This document shows, piece by piece, positions 10,001 to 18,056 of a DNA stretch of 64,000 nucleotides. Source of the stretch: Tritrichomonas musculus (lineage: Eukaryota > Parabasalia > Tritrichomonadida > Tritrichomonadidae); the NCBI GenBank assembly GCA_039105265.1, contig JAPFFF010000018.1, positions 186,001 to 250,000 of the forward strand. Direction: 5' to 3'. Positions within the stretch are counted from its first letter, which is position 1. Each line of letters begins with the position of its first letter. Made by a program: the position numbers and the translations under genes. The notes under the pieces are model-generated. The model was not told the origin of the DNA. It searched no databases and was given only the letters and a program-made list of their open reading frames with translations.

Positions 10001-12281
10001 ATATAACTTTGTTATCAATGCATGAAAAGTGCTCATTATTTGGCGATATTGAAACAGAATTAAGTTTAATTAAGAAGTCACACCATCCATCTTCAAATGT
10101 TTCAATATTCGATGGAATAAATAACTTATCAATTGAAGAATAGAAAATAACTTCACTTCTTATCGTTCGTAGTTCAGAATCTTCTGGAATTTCAAAATGT
10201 TTAAGATTTCGACACCAATAAAATGCACGTGATGCAATTTCACTCACATTATGTGGAATTGAAATCCTTTCAATTGAAGAATAAGAAAAAGCTTCATCAT
10301 GAATTGAGCACAATTTTGAATCCTTTGAAAATTCAACATTTTTAAGATTGTCACATTCACAAAAAGCAAATGAACCAATCATTTGAATATGAGAAGGAAT
10401 AATTACTTCTTCAATATCACGATGTGCAAATATAAGATTAGAAAATTCAGAATCATTTTCATTTGTTTTTCCAACAATGAATTTATTATCAAGATATTTG
10501 TAATGCTGATTATCTTTTGAAAGAGAAACATTACAAAGTCTTGGCGTATAACTGCACCAACCTTCTCTCAGTTCTTCAACAGATGATGGAATATTGATAG
10601 ATTCAAGATTAGAATGACAAAATGCATTCACATCAATTTTAAGAAGTTCAGATTCATTCGGAAGTTGAATACTTTTAAGATTTTTACAATATGAAAATGA
10701 TCGTTCTTTGATTTCTTTAACTGATGATGGAATTTCAATGTGATCAATCCAACTGAATGAAAATAAATATTTATCAATTAAACAAATTTCTGATTTATCT
10801 TCAAATTTAACTGAATAAAGATTCTCACATTCTTGGAAGCAACGTTCACCAATTTGTCTGACTTTACGAGGAATCAAAATACTCGTTATTGATGACAATG
10901 AAAAAGCTTTTCTTCCTATTAACGAAAGTTCAGAATTTTCTTCAAATTTAACAGATTCGAGATTCTCACATTTGTAGAAACAACGATCACAAATATGATT
11001 GACATGAGAAGGAACGATAAACTTTTCAATAGACGATTTTGCAAACGAATCTTTTCCAATTATTTCGAGTTTTGAATCCTTTTCAATTTCAACGAGTTTG
11101 AGCTTCTTGCACCATGAGAAAGAGAAAGGACAAATTATTTCAATATTTGACGGAATAACTGCCCTTTCAATATCACGGCAGGCAAAAACAAGAAGATTAA
11201 AAGTGTCACTTTTTAAATCAGATTTTCCAACGATCATTTTATTATCAATTGTTGAAAACCGTTTATTTTTTGATGAAATTGAAATACTATTCAATTTTGA
11301 CATGTTTTTGCACCAACCGTCTTTCAATTCTTCCACTTTTTGTGGGATAAAAAGATGATTAATTGAACTGTAAGAAAACGCATTTTTGTGAATCAAACAA
11401 AGCTCTGAATTTCCAGTTATTTCAAGCTGTGAAAGTTTGTCACATTCACTGAATGCGTAAGGAAGAATTTGCTTGACAAATGAAGGAACCGAAGCTTGCT
11501 CAATGTCACGGTTTGCAAAAACAAGAAGGTCAAAAATTTCACTATTTTTGTCAGATTTCCCGAGAATGAATTTTTCATCAAAATAAGAAAAATTTTTGTT
11601 TTCTTTTGAAATTGAAATGTGAGACAATCTCGGCGTCCTTCTGCACCAACCGTCTTTAAGTTCGGCAACACATGAAGGAATTGACAAGCTTTCAATTTCA
11701 GTGTAAGAAAAAGCGTCTTTTTCAATTGAATAAAGTTCTGAATTTTCAGCAAATTCAATTTTTGAAAGGTCGATGCATTCACTGAATGCAAATGAAGAAA
11801 TTTGCTTGATATATGAAGGAATAACAACTTTTTGAATATCACGACATCCAAAAATAATTGAATCAAAATTGTCACTTTTTTTGTCAGATTTTCCAACTAT
11901 TATTTTTTTATCAATGATTGAAAAGTGCTTGTTTCTCGGTGATATTGTAATTGTGGTCAAATTGGATGTATGTTTACACCATCCTTCTTCAAGTTCTTCA
12001 ATGCTTGGCGGAATGCGAATTCGTTGGACTAATGATTTGGTAAAAGCATTTTTCCCTATCGATTTAATTGCTGAATCTTCAGGAAATTCAATTGATTCAA
12101 CTTTGCGATTTTGCCTAAATGCATTATCTGCTATTTTTATGATCAAATATTCTTTTGATTGATATGTGATAGAACGTGGAATAAAAAGATATCCTTTTGC
12201 ATTCGTTGAACTGATAACTTGAGCTGTAAAATCTTTTTGGTTTAATTCATATGATATTCCATTCCTGAGCTGAAATATCAT
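4086..12281 (-). CDS. giant BspA-like leucine-rich-repeat protein (LRR_5 family), 2731 aa
   Basis: One uninterrupted 8.2-kb frame. The product is built almost wholly of BspA-type LRRs of about 23 residues (pattern IP..V..I...AF..C..L..I.F...S.L). A second module interrupts them about 16 times. That module begins with LKEGWC or a close variant, continues with a strand like ISISPNNKHFS and a strand like IDNKFIVGKSD, and ends at an RDIE motif followed by IPS.IK.I. There is no N-terminal signal peptide and no membrane segment, so the protein is probably cytosolic or exported by another route. BspA-like proteins are the largest putative surface/adhesion family in trichomonads, but that role is known only for secreted or membrane members. 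Three internal DNA segments are duplicated almost exactly (see findings). The N- and C-terminal caps match those of the 470-residue protein at 25867-27279. Confidence 0.9.
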   Translation of the reverse strand: MIFQLRNGISYELNQKDFTAQVISSTNAKGYLFIPRSITYQSKEYLIIKIADNAFRQNRKVESIEFPEDSAIKSIGKNAFTKSLVQRIRIPPSIEELEEGWCKHTSNLTTITISPRNKHFSIIDKKIIVGKSDKKSDNFDSIIFGCRDIQKVVIPSYIKQISSFAFSECIDLSKIEFAENSELYSIEKDAFSYTEIESLSIPSCVAELKDGWCRRTPRLSHISISKENKNFSYFDEKFILGKSDKNSEIFDLLVFANRDIEQASVPSFVKQILPYAFSECDKLSQLEITGNSELCLIHKNAFSYSSINHLFIPQKVEELKDGWCKNMSKLNSISISSKNKRFSTIDNKMIVGKSDLKSDTFNLLVFACRDIERAVIPSNIEIICPFSFSWCKKLKLVEIEKDSKLEIIGKDSFAKSSIEKFIVPSHVNHICDRCFYKCENLESVKFEENSELSLIGRKAFSLSSITSILIPRKVRQIGERCFQECENLYSVKFEDKSEICLIDKYLFSFSWIDHIEIPSSVKEIKERSFSYCKNLKSIQLPNESELLKIDVNAFCHSNLESINIPSSVEELREGWCSYTPRLCNVSLSKDNQHYKYLDNKFIVGKTNENDSEFSNLIFAHRDIEEVIIPSHIQMIGSFAFCECDNLKNVEFSKDSKLCSIHDEAFSYSSIERISIPHNVSEIASRAFYWCRNLKHFEIPEDSELRTIRSEVIFYSSIDKLFIPSNIETFEDGWCDFLIKLNSVSISPNNEHFSCIDNKVIFSKNNDEYDSLIFAGRDVEKVVIPSSVKKIGPFAFSWCKNLHSIVFNEDSKLESIEEEAFSYSTLEGMILPSTVKKIGESSFYKCRNLQSFVIPDKSELITIDKGAFAFTQIESLFIPSKLEEMKEGWCDHTSKLTNIKVSPENKYFSYIDNKLLIDHCEFVTFARRDCEKVKIPNCIKKIKSNSFCECRKLKEVEIEEESELRIIEEGAFTKSSIEYLFIPSKLKELKEGWCKHTSKLNHISISSKNDNFKLIDEKYLVKKSENNNVDFDVIVLACRDIEEAIIPSCIKRIGPFSFHMCKKLKSIQFSNDSNVCIFDKSAFSKSSITNIFIPAKVKQISERAFYRCYDFKSVQFAQNIKLQSIEKEAFSLSSITSILIPRKVRHIGERCFQECENLCSVKFEDKSEICLIDKYLFSFSWIDHIEIPSSVKEIKERSFSYCKNLKSIQLPNESKLLKIDVNAFFNSNLERINLPASVKKLREGWCSYASRLCHVSVSPKNEYYKYVDDKYIIGKTCNREGKFERLEFARRDIEEAIIPSYIKYISSYAFYECEELKNVEFSTGSEIEYIGKETFSSTSIDNIEIPSSIKEIGERTFYWCRNLKNVTIEDSTSIKTLPKEVFFYSSIEHLFIPSSLIELKEGWCDFTWRLNHITVSPNNKNFKVIDNKLLVGKSDQNSDDFDVLLFAVRNITHVIIPIEIKTIGAFAFSWCSYLKSISFPEYSRLTSIEKVAFSYAGFQSITIPKHVIKIGERAFYRCDTLRSVIIPEDSELTTFGKDCFAYTCIKSLYIPSKLQDMKEGWCNHTPYLTNVTISPENKYFAYIDNKLLVGKSNESLSDFEFVTFARRDCEKVKIPNCIKKIKSNSFCECRKLKEIEIEEESELRIIEEGAFTKSSIEYLFIPSKLKELKEGWCKHTSKLNHISISSKNDNFKLIDEKFIVGKSSDCNDDYDILLFACRDIEKAVIPSYIKSIGQFAFSWCKNLQSIEFSKDSKIVSFEKDAFSKSSLKEIRIPSHLKEIGERSFFKCSNFKSIEFIENSEIRLIMKKAFSFTPLKNILIPSSVQQICERSFYSCRELESVEFEKDSELVIIEKYAFSMSSINEILIPSKVNQIGERCFFKCEKLKSVNFAENSQLHSIELKAFSKSSIESIFIPSEVEELKCGWCSHALKLNNISLSPENKYFTFINDNLMAKKSDLKSDKYDVLVFSYRDIEKVVIPSFIKRICSYVFCECSKLKSVVFSENSELRSIDKKAFSKTHLFMISIPSSVKYIKESTFSFCKNLLSCEFLDDSNLCSIDKNVFTESGIKKIKIPSNVAQIDKYSFSYCPNLESIEFSENSKLFLIEENAFFHSNLERINLPASVKKLREGWCSYASRLCHVSVSPKNEYYKYVDDKYIIGKTCNREGKFERLEFARRDIEEAIIPSYIKYISSYAFYECEELKNVEFSTGSEIEYIGKETFSSTSIDNIEIPSSIKEIGERTFYWCRNLKNVTIEDSTSIKTLPKEVFFYSSIEHLFIPSSLIELKEGWCDFTLRLTRVTISPDSCHFFSLDDKMIIGRSDPSIADFDTLLFACRDIRDVFIPSFIKRIGMLAFSWCKNLGNVTFADDSKLEVIDEEAFSYSSLQKIIIPSSVSFIGEEAFANCESLQSIEFPEDSKLAFIGKNIFYRSSIESISIPASVGEIRNGWCTTISKLNHFSISPQNKDFIVFNDDFIIGKSDKNGDDFDLLIFARRDIETAIIPSFVKRICSYSFGQCLNLKSLEFSEDSQIQSIDSNAFDGSSLKRFSIPPSLEELKENWCNNLNKLNQIDISPNNKVFSVVNNNKIIIGKSKNSDDFDILFFACRDIQHAIIPSSVKTINSFAFFNCDRLKSVVFQEDSKLNSINQNAFALSSLNSISIPASIQNIKPKSLKCLKLNSIEFLGDKVYMLKEPFGDCEFILLVACPNADKVLIDPNAFPDFQDDFVLYSKAGAKVL
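5421..5955 (-). repeat. internal segmental duplication, copy 1 (partner 8073-8607)
   Basis: About 535 bp within the giant BspA gene match 8073-8607 at a constant offset of 2652 bp with only a handful of differences visible by eye. The frame is preserved (2652 is a multiple of three). The copy encodes a GWC/RDIE module and neighbouring LRRs. Both edges fall inside repeat units, as expected for unequal exchange or gene conversion. Confidence 0.85.
8073..8607 (-). repeat. internal segmental duplication, copy 2 (partner 5421-5955)
   Basis: Second copy of the 535-bp segment described at 5421-5955. Differences noted include a T/C change near 8432 and a two-base change near 8386. Sequence similarity falls to the ordinary repeat-to-repeat level on both sides. 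Confidence 0.85.
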
Positions 12282-12407
12282 TTTTTTTTAAGGCTGATAT
12301 TAATTGACCATTTTTATATAAAAAACGATAAAATTGCATTCAAAAAAATTAATATTTAATTTTAAATTTTTTAGTTGAATTAATAAAAAAAAATGTAGAG
12401 TTTTTAA

Positions 12408-13253
12408 TTATTTATCTTCTTCCTCCTCTTGGATTAAAGAAGATGAATTTTGTAAAGATCTTCGTCCGGATTTTCTTGCTCTTGGTGAAAAGTGTTGAAC
12501 AACAGCTACAGCAGCATCTTGATTTCTTGTATCTAACAATGCTGTATCCATGATTTCAACTGACATGTATGCTTCATCAATTTGACATTCAGCTTCGGCG
12601 GTATTGTTGGCAGCTTCTAATTTTTCTCTATATAAATCAATTAGAGCTTCATGCTGTGCAATTAATTCTTCAAATGCTTGCTCTTGTCTAAGGAGCATTT
12701 GCTTAAATTGATCCTGGAAATCTTCGTCACATTCATCGATATTTGGATGATGATGTCTTTTTTGCATTGTACGGGCTTTGTCTCTCATTTCAATTGCTTC
12801 TTGGTATCGGTGTGATTTTGCAAGAAGCTGGGATGATGAAAGAAGAGTTTGAACAGTTTTATCAACTTGTTTTTGTTGATAATTTCTTGCTTCGCGCCAC
12901 CTTTGCTCGAGTTCGCGAAGTTCTGCTTTTTGTGATGCATCGAGATCTTCAATTCTTTGTTGAAGTCTTTGGCGAGCTTCGTCACAATCATGATTGAACT
13001 TGTCCTCATTTTCTTGTTGTTTCTTCTGAAGTAATTCTGCAAACCTTTCTTTGTAATTTTGGAGTTGCTGTTCATAATGATTTTTTGCTTCGTTAATATG
13101 AGCATCTTGCATTACGCATCGGCTATTATATAAAAATTGAGCTTGCTCATAATCATATTCTTCGATTGCTCTAGCTTCATCAGCATCGATTTCATTGAAT
13201 TTTTGATTAGTATCGGTATTATATGTGTTGATTGAACTAGTTTTCGAAGTCAT
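12408..13253 (-). CDS. coiled-coil protein, unknown function
   Basis: 281 residues. A central region (about residues 25-160) is a long Gln/Glu/Arg-rich coiled coil. It is followed by KARTMQKRHHHPNIDE and a second helical region (about 180-225), then an acidic linker and a basic C-terminal stretch (RARKSGRRS) ending in EEEEDK. No catalytic motif or membrane segment is seen. Proteins of this kind are common in parabasalids and may be cytoskeletal, but I cannot name a family. It lies just upstream (on the minus strand) of the giant BspA gene, 126 bp apart. The start is the first ATG. Confidence 0.75.
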   Translation of the reverse strand: MTSKTSSINTYNTDTNQKFNEIDADEARAIEEYDYEQAQFLYNSRCVMQDAHINEAKNHYEQQLQNYKERFAELLQKKQQENEDKFNHDCDEARQRLQQRIEDLDASQKAELRELEQRWREARNYQQKQVDKTVQTLLSSSQLLAKSHRYQEAIEMRDKARTMQKRHHHPNIDECDEDFQDQFKQMLLRQEQAFEELIAQHEALIDLYREKLEAANNTAEAECQIDEAYMSVEIMDTALLDTRNQDAAVAVVQHFSPRARKSGRRSLQNSSSLIQEEEEDK

Positions 13254-13420
13254 TAGTATTTATTTTTTATCAAAAAAAATTAAGTATATAAATGGTCGCC
13301 ATATAACCCAAATAAACTAAACGTTTTACAATTGTGCTATTCTATGAAAAAATTGTCTTTTTTTTTTTGTGTTAAGGTTTGTTTTCGAAAATTTAACTGG
13401 ATTAAAAATAAATATTTTTA

Positions 13421-15138
13421 AGGTACAAATCCAATACGTTAAATAACCGTCTTTTTTTTTTGACATTTATAAATGGTCGCTTATTTTAGATATTTTCAAG
13501 TTTTCAATATAAATAAAACAAAAAAGTGGTCCTTTTGAATCTTTTATGATTAAAATCTTTTTAAAAATTATAGTAAATAAAAATATTGAGCGTGATGTAT
13601 TAATTCTTAATAATAATACTCAAATTTGTTAATCAACTGAATATATCTTGAATTTAGCTTTTTTATTGAAATTAATATTCCCAATATGTTAGCAGGTTAC
13701 GAAATTCAAGGTATTTTTTGATTTTTAATAAAAATAATATTATCCAAAAAGGGCATAAACTTGATTAGATAGAAAAAAATTATATTTTCATAGATAAAAT
13801 AAAGATATACATGTAGAGATGTCCAATACAATAGCAAATCAACAGACATATATATGTCCAAAGGTTAACTTATAAAGCTTTTTATATCTCATTATTTAGA
13901 AAGTGTTTCTTTTATTAAATGTTTATTTGTTGAATATTCATAATAATATAAAAGTATTTATGATTATAAATGGAGATATATTAGTTTTAAAATGTTGATT
14001 TTAACATTTTAAAACAGAGTAGTATTTCATTGCTAATATTTGGTTAAATTGTTATATTTATAATATTATATTTATATTTAAATATTTTGATAAATTTTGT
14101 AATGTAAGAAAAAAGATATTTTATTATCAAATAATAACTTTTTGATAAATTATCTATTTTATATGATGAAGATTTGATAAGATTCGATGAAAAATGAGAG
14201 GTGAATGAAGAAAATTTTGAGGGAAATTTGTTTGAAATAACAGTATTATTATCTATATTTATCTCTTTATAAAAATATACTTTATAAATATAAATCATTT
14301 ATTAATGCTAATATATTAGTAATAAATTAAATTATTAACATCATTAAATGGATAAACTGTCATTTTTCATCAAAAAATTAAAAAGATTTATTATATTTTA
14401 TAAAATGAAATAATCCGTTATTTTCTAATTTTATTTTTAATATATCTTGAAATTTACAATTAATTTTTTTAAAATATTCTTTAATATAAGCTTTAACTAA
14501 AACATATAAATATAATAATATGTTACCAAGAAATTAAATGACGAAAAGTCCGTCCTTGTAATTATAGAAATGTGATAAAGAATGTATTATTTCAATATTA
14601 TTTCAATTTTATTTCAAAAAAATGGTTAGCAATATTTTACAAAAATATTTTTATATTGCATATATTATACTTATATTTATGTATAAAACATGAATTATTC
14701 ATATAATAAATACATGAATATATATAATATAATTAATTTGTTAACAATAAAGAAATATACGAGAGAACAAAACAATTTAAATATTTTATTTTTGAATAAT
14801 TATTTTTTATATTTCAATTGAAATTAACTGAAAATTATATATTTGAAATAAAATTATTAGAAGTTTTAAATTAAAATATCTTGAAATATTTTTATATTAA
14901 ACCATATTATTATATTTTAAAACTTTTAATAATATGATAAAACACTTTTAAACATACAAATATCTATTAAATTTAATAGAAACTCTGTAATTGGATTATT
15001 CGTTTTTTTTCACCTTATAAAATAAAGTTCAGAATCACAAATCTGACACTATTCAAATTCAAACTTTTTCCGAGGGGTCGCTTTTCACAAAAAATAAACG
15101 TTCACAGGTCAAATAAATAACGTATTGGATTTGTACCT
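13421..15138. mobile_element. non-autonomous TA-flanked inverted-repeat element, 1.7 kb
   Basis: The sequence AGGTACAAATCCAATACGTT at 13421 recurs as its reverse complement ending at 15138, and each end is bordered by TA (13419-13420 and 15139-15140). This is the arrangement of a Tc1/mariner-superfamily insertion with TA target duplication. Identity of the ends is perfect for about 21-22 bp and then decays. The interior is extremely AT-rich with no credible transposase frame, and includes a 13-bp-stem hairpin at 13984-14015. The right end lies 56 bp from a tRNA gene. Confidence 0.7.
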
Positions 15139-15194
15139 TAAATCTAGATGAATACTCCTCAAAAACTATATCTCATTCAAGAAATAAAAAAAAT

Positions 15195-15267
15195 TGCCTA
15201 CGAGCGGAGTCGGACCGCCGACCTTTCGCTTACAAGGCGAACGCAATAACCACTATGCTACGCAGGC
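15195..15267 (-). tRNA. tRNA-Thr (anticodon TGT)
   Basis: A 73-nt cloverleaf read on the minus strand. The acceptor stem is GCCTGCG paired with CGTAGGC (one G-T pair). The D arm is GCA...TGC. The anticodon stem is TTCGC/GCGAA with loop CTTGTAA, giving anticodon TGT for ACA threonine codons. The variable loop is AGGTC, and the T arm is GGCGG/CCGCT with loop TCCGACT. The discriminator base is A, and CCA is not encoded. The internal A box (TAGCATAGTGG) and B box (GGTCCGACTCC) are present. There is no intron. Confidence 0.95.
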
Positions 15268-15396
15268 TAGTGCATATAGTCATAAACAAAATTTATTTAT
15301 TTAAATATAATATATCAAGTTTCAACTGAATAGTTAAATATCATTGTGTGAAGAGAAGAAGAAAAAAAAATAAGATTCACAACAAAAAATATTTTA

Positions 15397-16770
15397 TTAC
15401 ATTACCTTTTTCATTCTTTTTGTAACTTTATGAGCTTGGGTTTTCGCTTGCTTGATCTCAGAAATAGATAATTTAACATGATTAAGCTTATCTTCATAAT
15501 TTTCTCCATCCCATGTAAATGGGTGAGAGTAAATTTCTTTAAATTTAATCAATTCAATTAAAAGTTTTCTTTCCAATCTTGGAACTGACTTATATCTAAT
15601 TTTAATTTTCTCATTTGAAGGATCATGTTTTGATTCATCGATAGATTTGTATTGATTAATAATATCCTCACGTTGTTGAATCATTTGAACCAAAGATTGC
15701 GATGAAGCGGACAACTTTTTCAATTCAATTAATTTCTTTTCATAGTTATAAAAAGTTGTTTTTTCATCTTCCTGTTCAACTAATTGTTCATCAATTTGCT
15801 CTTGTGTGTAATGCAAAAATTGGCATATGTTTATTATTTCTTTACGAATTTCTTCTGTCATTTCTGTAAGATTAGATTCAATTTGTGAGTGCAGTTCATT
15901 TAATTTATTTTCAAGTTCATTAATATTAGATAAGCTTAATTTTGAGTGTGATGCAATGAATTCTTTTCTTTCTTCTTCTGGAACTTTTAACAAATCCCAA
16001 CAATGGGTTATTTCAAGTGCTATTGATGAAACTTGTTTGGCACGATCATCTCTTAATGAAGTGAAGTCTTCATAATAGTCCAATATAGTTGTATAAGAAA
16101 CAGTATTTACCTGTTTCGATTTTAAGAGTTGATCAATTGCTGGTGATATTTCTTCTTCAATTTCATTTGACATTTTATGAATTCGTTCACTTAGATCTTC
16201 AATTGATTTAACACGTTCATTATATTCATCTTCAAGGTTTTTAAGTTTTTGATTATATAAATCTTCTTTTTCAGTTGACAAATCATTATTGTCAAAATAT
16301 GCAAAACCTTCTCTACTCGAGTCATCATAACCAATTTTATCAAATAAGGCATTAATTCTATTCCACAAATCATTAAACAATTTGACACGTACTATATATA
16401 ATGGCAAAACTTCGTCGTAAGAAGCTTTAACTTCATTGAGGCGTCGTATTAAAGATCCCGCAACTCCAAGCTTAGATACTTGTTCAATTTCTTTATGAGG
16501 TTTTTTCAATGCTTTCATAAACTGTATTTCTTTTTCTTTTAATTCGTCGATTTGGCTCAGCATTTCATCCTTCATATTAAATTCTTCTTTCAAGATAATT
16601 TCTGTTTCTTGCTTTAACCTATTTTGCAATTTATTTCTTTCGGCTTGCTTTTGCTCTGGAGTTAAATTGAGTTGATCCCATAATTCATCGAGATGCGTAT
16701 GCTCTTGATCATTTAATATTAAACTATCATCTGCGCTATATTGATAATCATCATTTTGATCTTGATCCAT
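15397..16770 (-). CDS. MAP65/ASE1/PRC1 family microtubule-bundling protein
   Basis: 457 residues, mostly coiled coil. Three landmarks identify the family. The first is an N-terminal LWDQLNLTPEQ motif near residue 30. The second is the repeated form CWDLLKVPEEER in the middle, corresponding to the conserved 'W-D-L-L-x-x-P-E-E-E-R' of MAP65/Ase1. The third is the spectrin-like region ending in PRLERKLLIELIKFKE, with HPFTWDGENYEDKL matching the 'PrLe..L...l..wE...pF..dGe' signature of PRC1. The family crosslinks antiparallel microtubules at the spindle midzone and in other arrays. In a parabasalid, the spindle or axostyle/pelta are reasonable sites (inference). The protein ends in a basic KVTKRMKKVM and lacks the long disordered tail of animal PRC1. 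The start is the only nearby ATG. Confidence 0.82.
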   Translation of the reverse strand: MDQDQNDDYQYSADDSLILNDQEHTHLDELWDQLNLTPEQKQAERNKLQNRLKQETEIILKEEFNMKDEMLSQIDELKEKEIQFMKALKKPHKEIEQVSKLGVAGSLIRRLNEVKASYDEVLPLYIVRVKLFNDLWNRINALFDKIGYDDSSREGFAYFDNNDLSTEKEDLYNQKLKNLEDEYNERVKSIEDLSERIHKMSNEIEEEISPAIDQLLKSKQVNTVSYTTILDYYEDFTSLRDDRAKQVSSIALEITHCWDLLKVPEEERKEFIASHSKLSLSNINELENKLNELHSQIESNLTEMTEEIRKEIINICQFLHYTQEQIDEQLVEQEDEKTTFYNYEKKLIELKKLSASSQSLVQMIQQREDIINQYKSIDESKHDPSNEKIKIRYKSVPRLERKLLIELIKFKEIYSHPFTWDGENYEDKLNHVKLSISEIKQAKTQAHKVTKRMKKVM

Positions 16771-16899
16771 GAAAATTTTCTGTACGTTTATTAAAAAATT
16801 TTGAAATCAGAAATCTTAATCGATCTTTTTTTTTTTTTTTTTTTTCAAATACAAAAATGCACCTGCCGAATCTTGGATGATGATTAATTCATTAGTTTA

Positions 16900-16930
<31 letters not shown>

Positions 16931-17136
16931 AAACATATTATTTTAACATATTAATTATTATTTCTTTCATTTTTTTATACATGCATGTATTCAGAACTCA
17001 TTTTTTATCTCTACTGCCTTTACTTTATATAATAATTTAAATTATATGCTTATTATTTTCAAAGATATATATCTTTATAATAAATAAATTGAAAATTAAA
17101 GAAAAAGATTAACCTGTATAAATATTTAAGTTTTAC
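16771..17136. other. intergenic region with inverted homopolymer runs
   Basis: Contains a 20-base T run (16826-16845) and, about 66 bp later, a 22-base A run (16912-16933). The two can pair as a poly(T)/poly(A) foldback around a short less AT-rich core. The palindrome ATACATGCATGTAT lies near 16978-16991. No gene is seen. Confidence 0.5.
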
Positions 17137-17571
17137 TTACAGTAGCATTCCATCATCATTTGCATTTGATTCTTTACTGGCACAATGTGAACAAATAAAA
17201 TCTTTTATTTTTGGATCAGTAAGTTCGCATTTTTTATGAACATAAAAGTGACATTTTGAGCACATAATCATCTCTTCGTTGTATTTTGATGAATCTCCGC
17301 ATTTGCATCTGATTTTTTGTTGAAGACAATATGGACAATAAAAGTTAGAATATTCACCGGTTGGCTCTCTAGGAATATAAATACAACCTTTATGGAACCA
17401 ATAATTGCATTTTTCACACTGAACAAGCGAGCAATTTGGTGTTTGCTTATTACAAACGCAAGCTATTTCAAATTTTTCATCATCATCATCATTTTCATCT
17501 AATGGATAAGGCGTTGGTGACACTAAAGGAGGCGCTTCTTCAGCAGTATTATAGTTGTAAAAATCGCTCAT
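17137..17571 (-). CDS. tandem PHD-finger protein
   Basis: 144 residues with two PHD-type zinc fingers. The first spans about residues 38-82 (CVC...CSLVQCEKCNYWFHKGC...CPYC). The second spans about 89-130 (CKC...MIMCSKCHFYVHKKC...CSHC). Both show Cys4-His-Cys3 spacing and the aromatic residue before the His. PHD fingers usually read histone H3 tails, which implies a nuclear chromatin role. The first finger has a YWFH rather than a simple W-x-H core, and I cannot predict its ligand. The N-terminus is acidic and disordered (a run of Asp near 27-31). No catalytic domain is attached, so it probably acts as a subunit or adaptor. The start is the first ATG, followed by MSDFYNYN. Confidence 0.85.
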   Translation of the reverse strand: MSDFYNYNTAEEAPPLVSPTPYPLDENDDDDEKFEIACVCNKQTPNCSLVQCEKCNYWFHKGCIYIPREPTGEYSNFYCPYCLQQKIRCKCGDSSKYNEEMIMCSKCHFYVHKKCELTDPKIKDFICSHCASKESNANDDGMLL

Positions 17572-18056
17572 TTAAATCAAGTGTTTTTTTACATCACATT
17601 TCATAAAACTAAATATCTTTTCAAAAATTTTGGGTTTCTGAAATACTTGAAAAGGATCATATTCCTTCATACTAATAATTATTATGATTTATAATAAAAT
17701 ACTTTTGACTCATCTATTTTATGTTTCGGGAAACCATCTTTTTTATAATTTCATTGAGAAAATGCCGAAAGCTGTTTTTGAAAAAAATATTTTAAAATGA
17801 ACGTTTAATTGAGTCTGCTTTTGTATAATGATAAAGGATTAAAATGATTTCACTGCCAACGAAATTGTGAATTAATCTCCCTTTTAAATATATTAAGAAT
17901 TCGGTTAAATTTATTGATTTTAAATAAAACGTCCTTATGTAAAATATAAATTTGAAATAGTTTTCTATATTTTTTATTAAGTTATGAAGATATTTATATA
18001 AATTGCAACAAATTTTGGAGGAGACCGTTTATATCTAATATTAGTAAAATTTTGAT
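17572..18056. other. divergent intergenic region between PHD and USP genes
   Basis: About 485 bp between two divergently transcribed genes, so it must contain both promoters. It is AT-rich. No strong TCA-pyrimidine-T initiator was seen immediately upstream of either ATG. Nothing else is recognisable. Confidence 0.4.

Noticed and set aside
14044-14298. 84-codon open frame on the minus strand inside the 13421-15138 element
   Set aside because: Composition is that of random AT-rich sequence (Ile/Lys/Asn/Tyr) with no transposase motif.
16826-16933. Poly(T) and poly(A) runs as possible retroposon tails
   Set aside because: No SINE-like body, internal promoter or target duplication was found between or around them.
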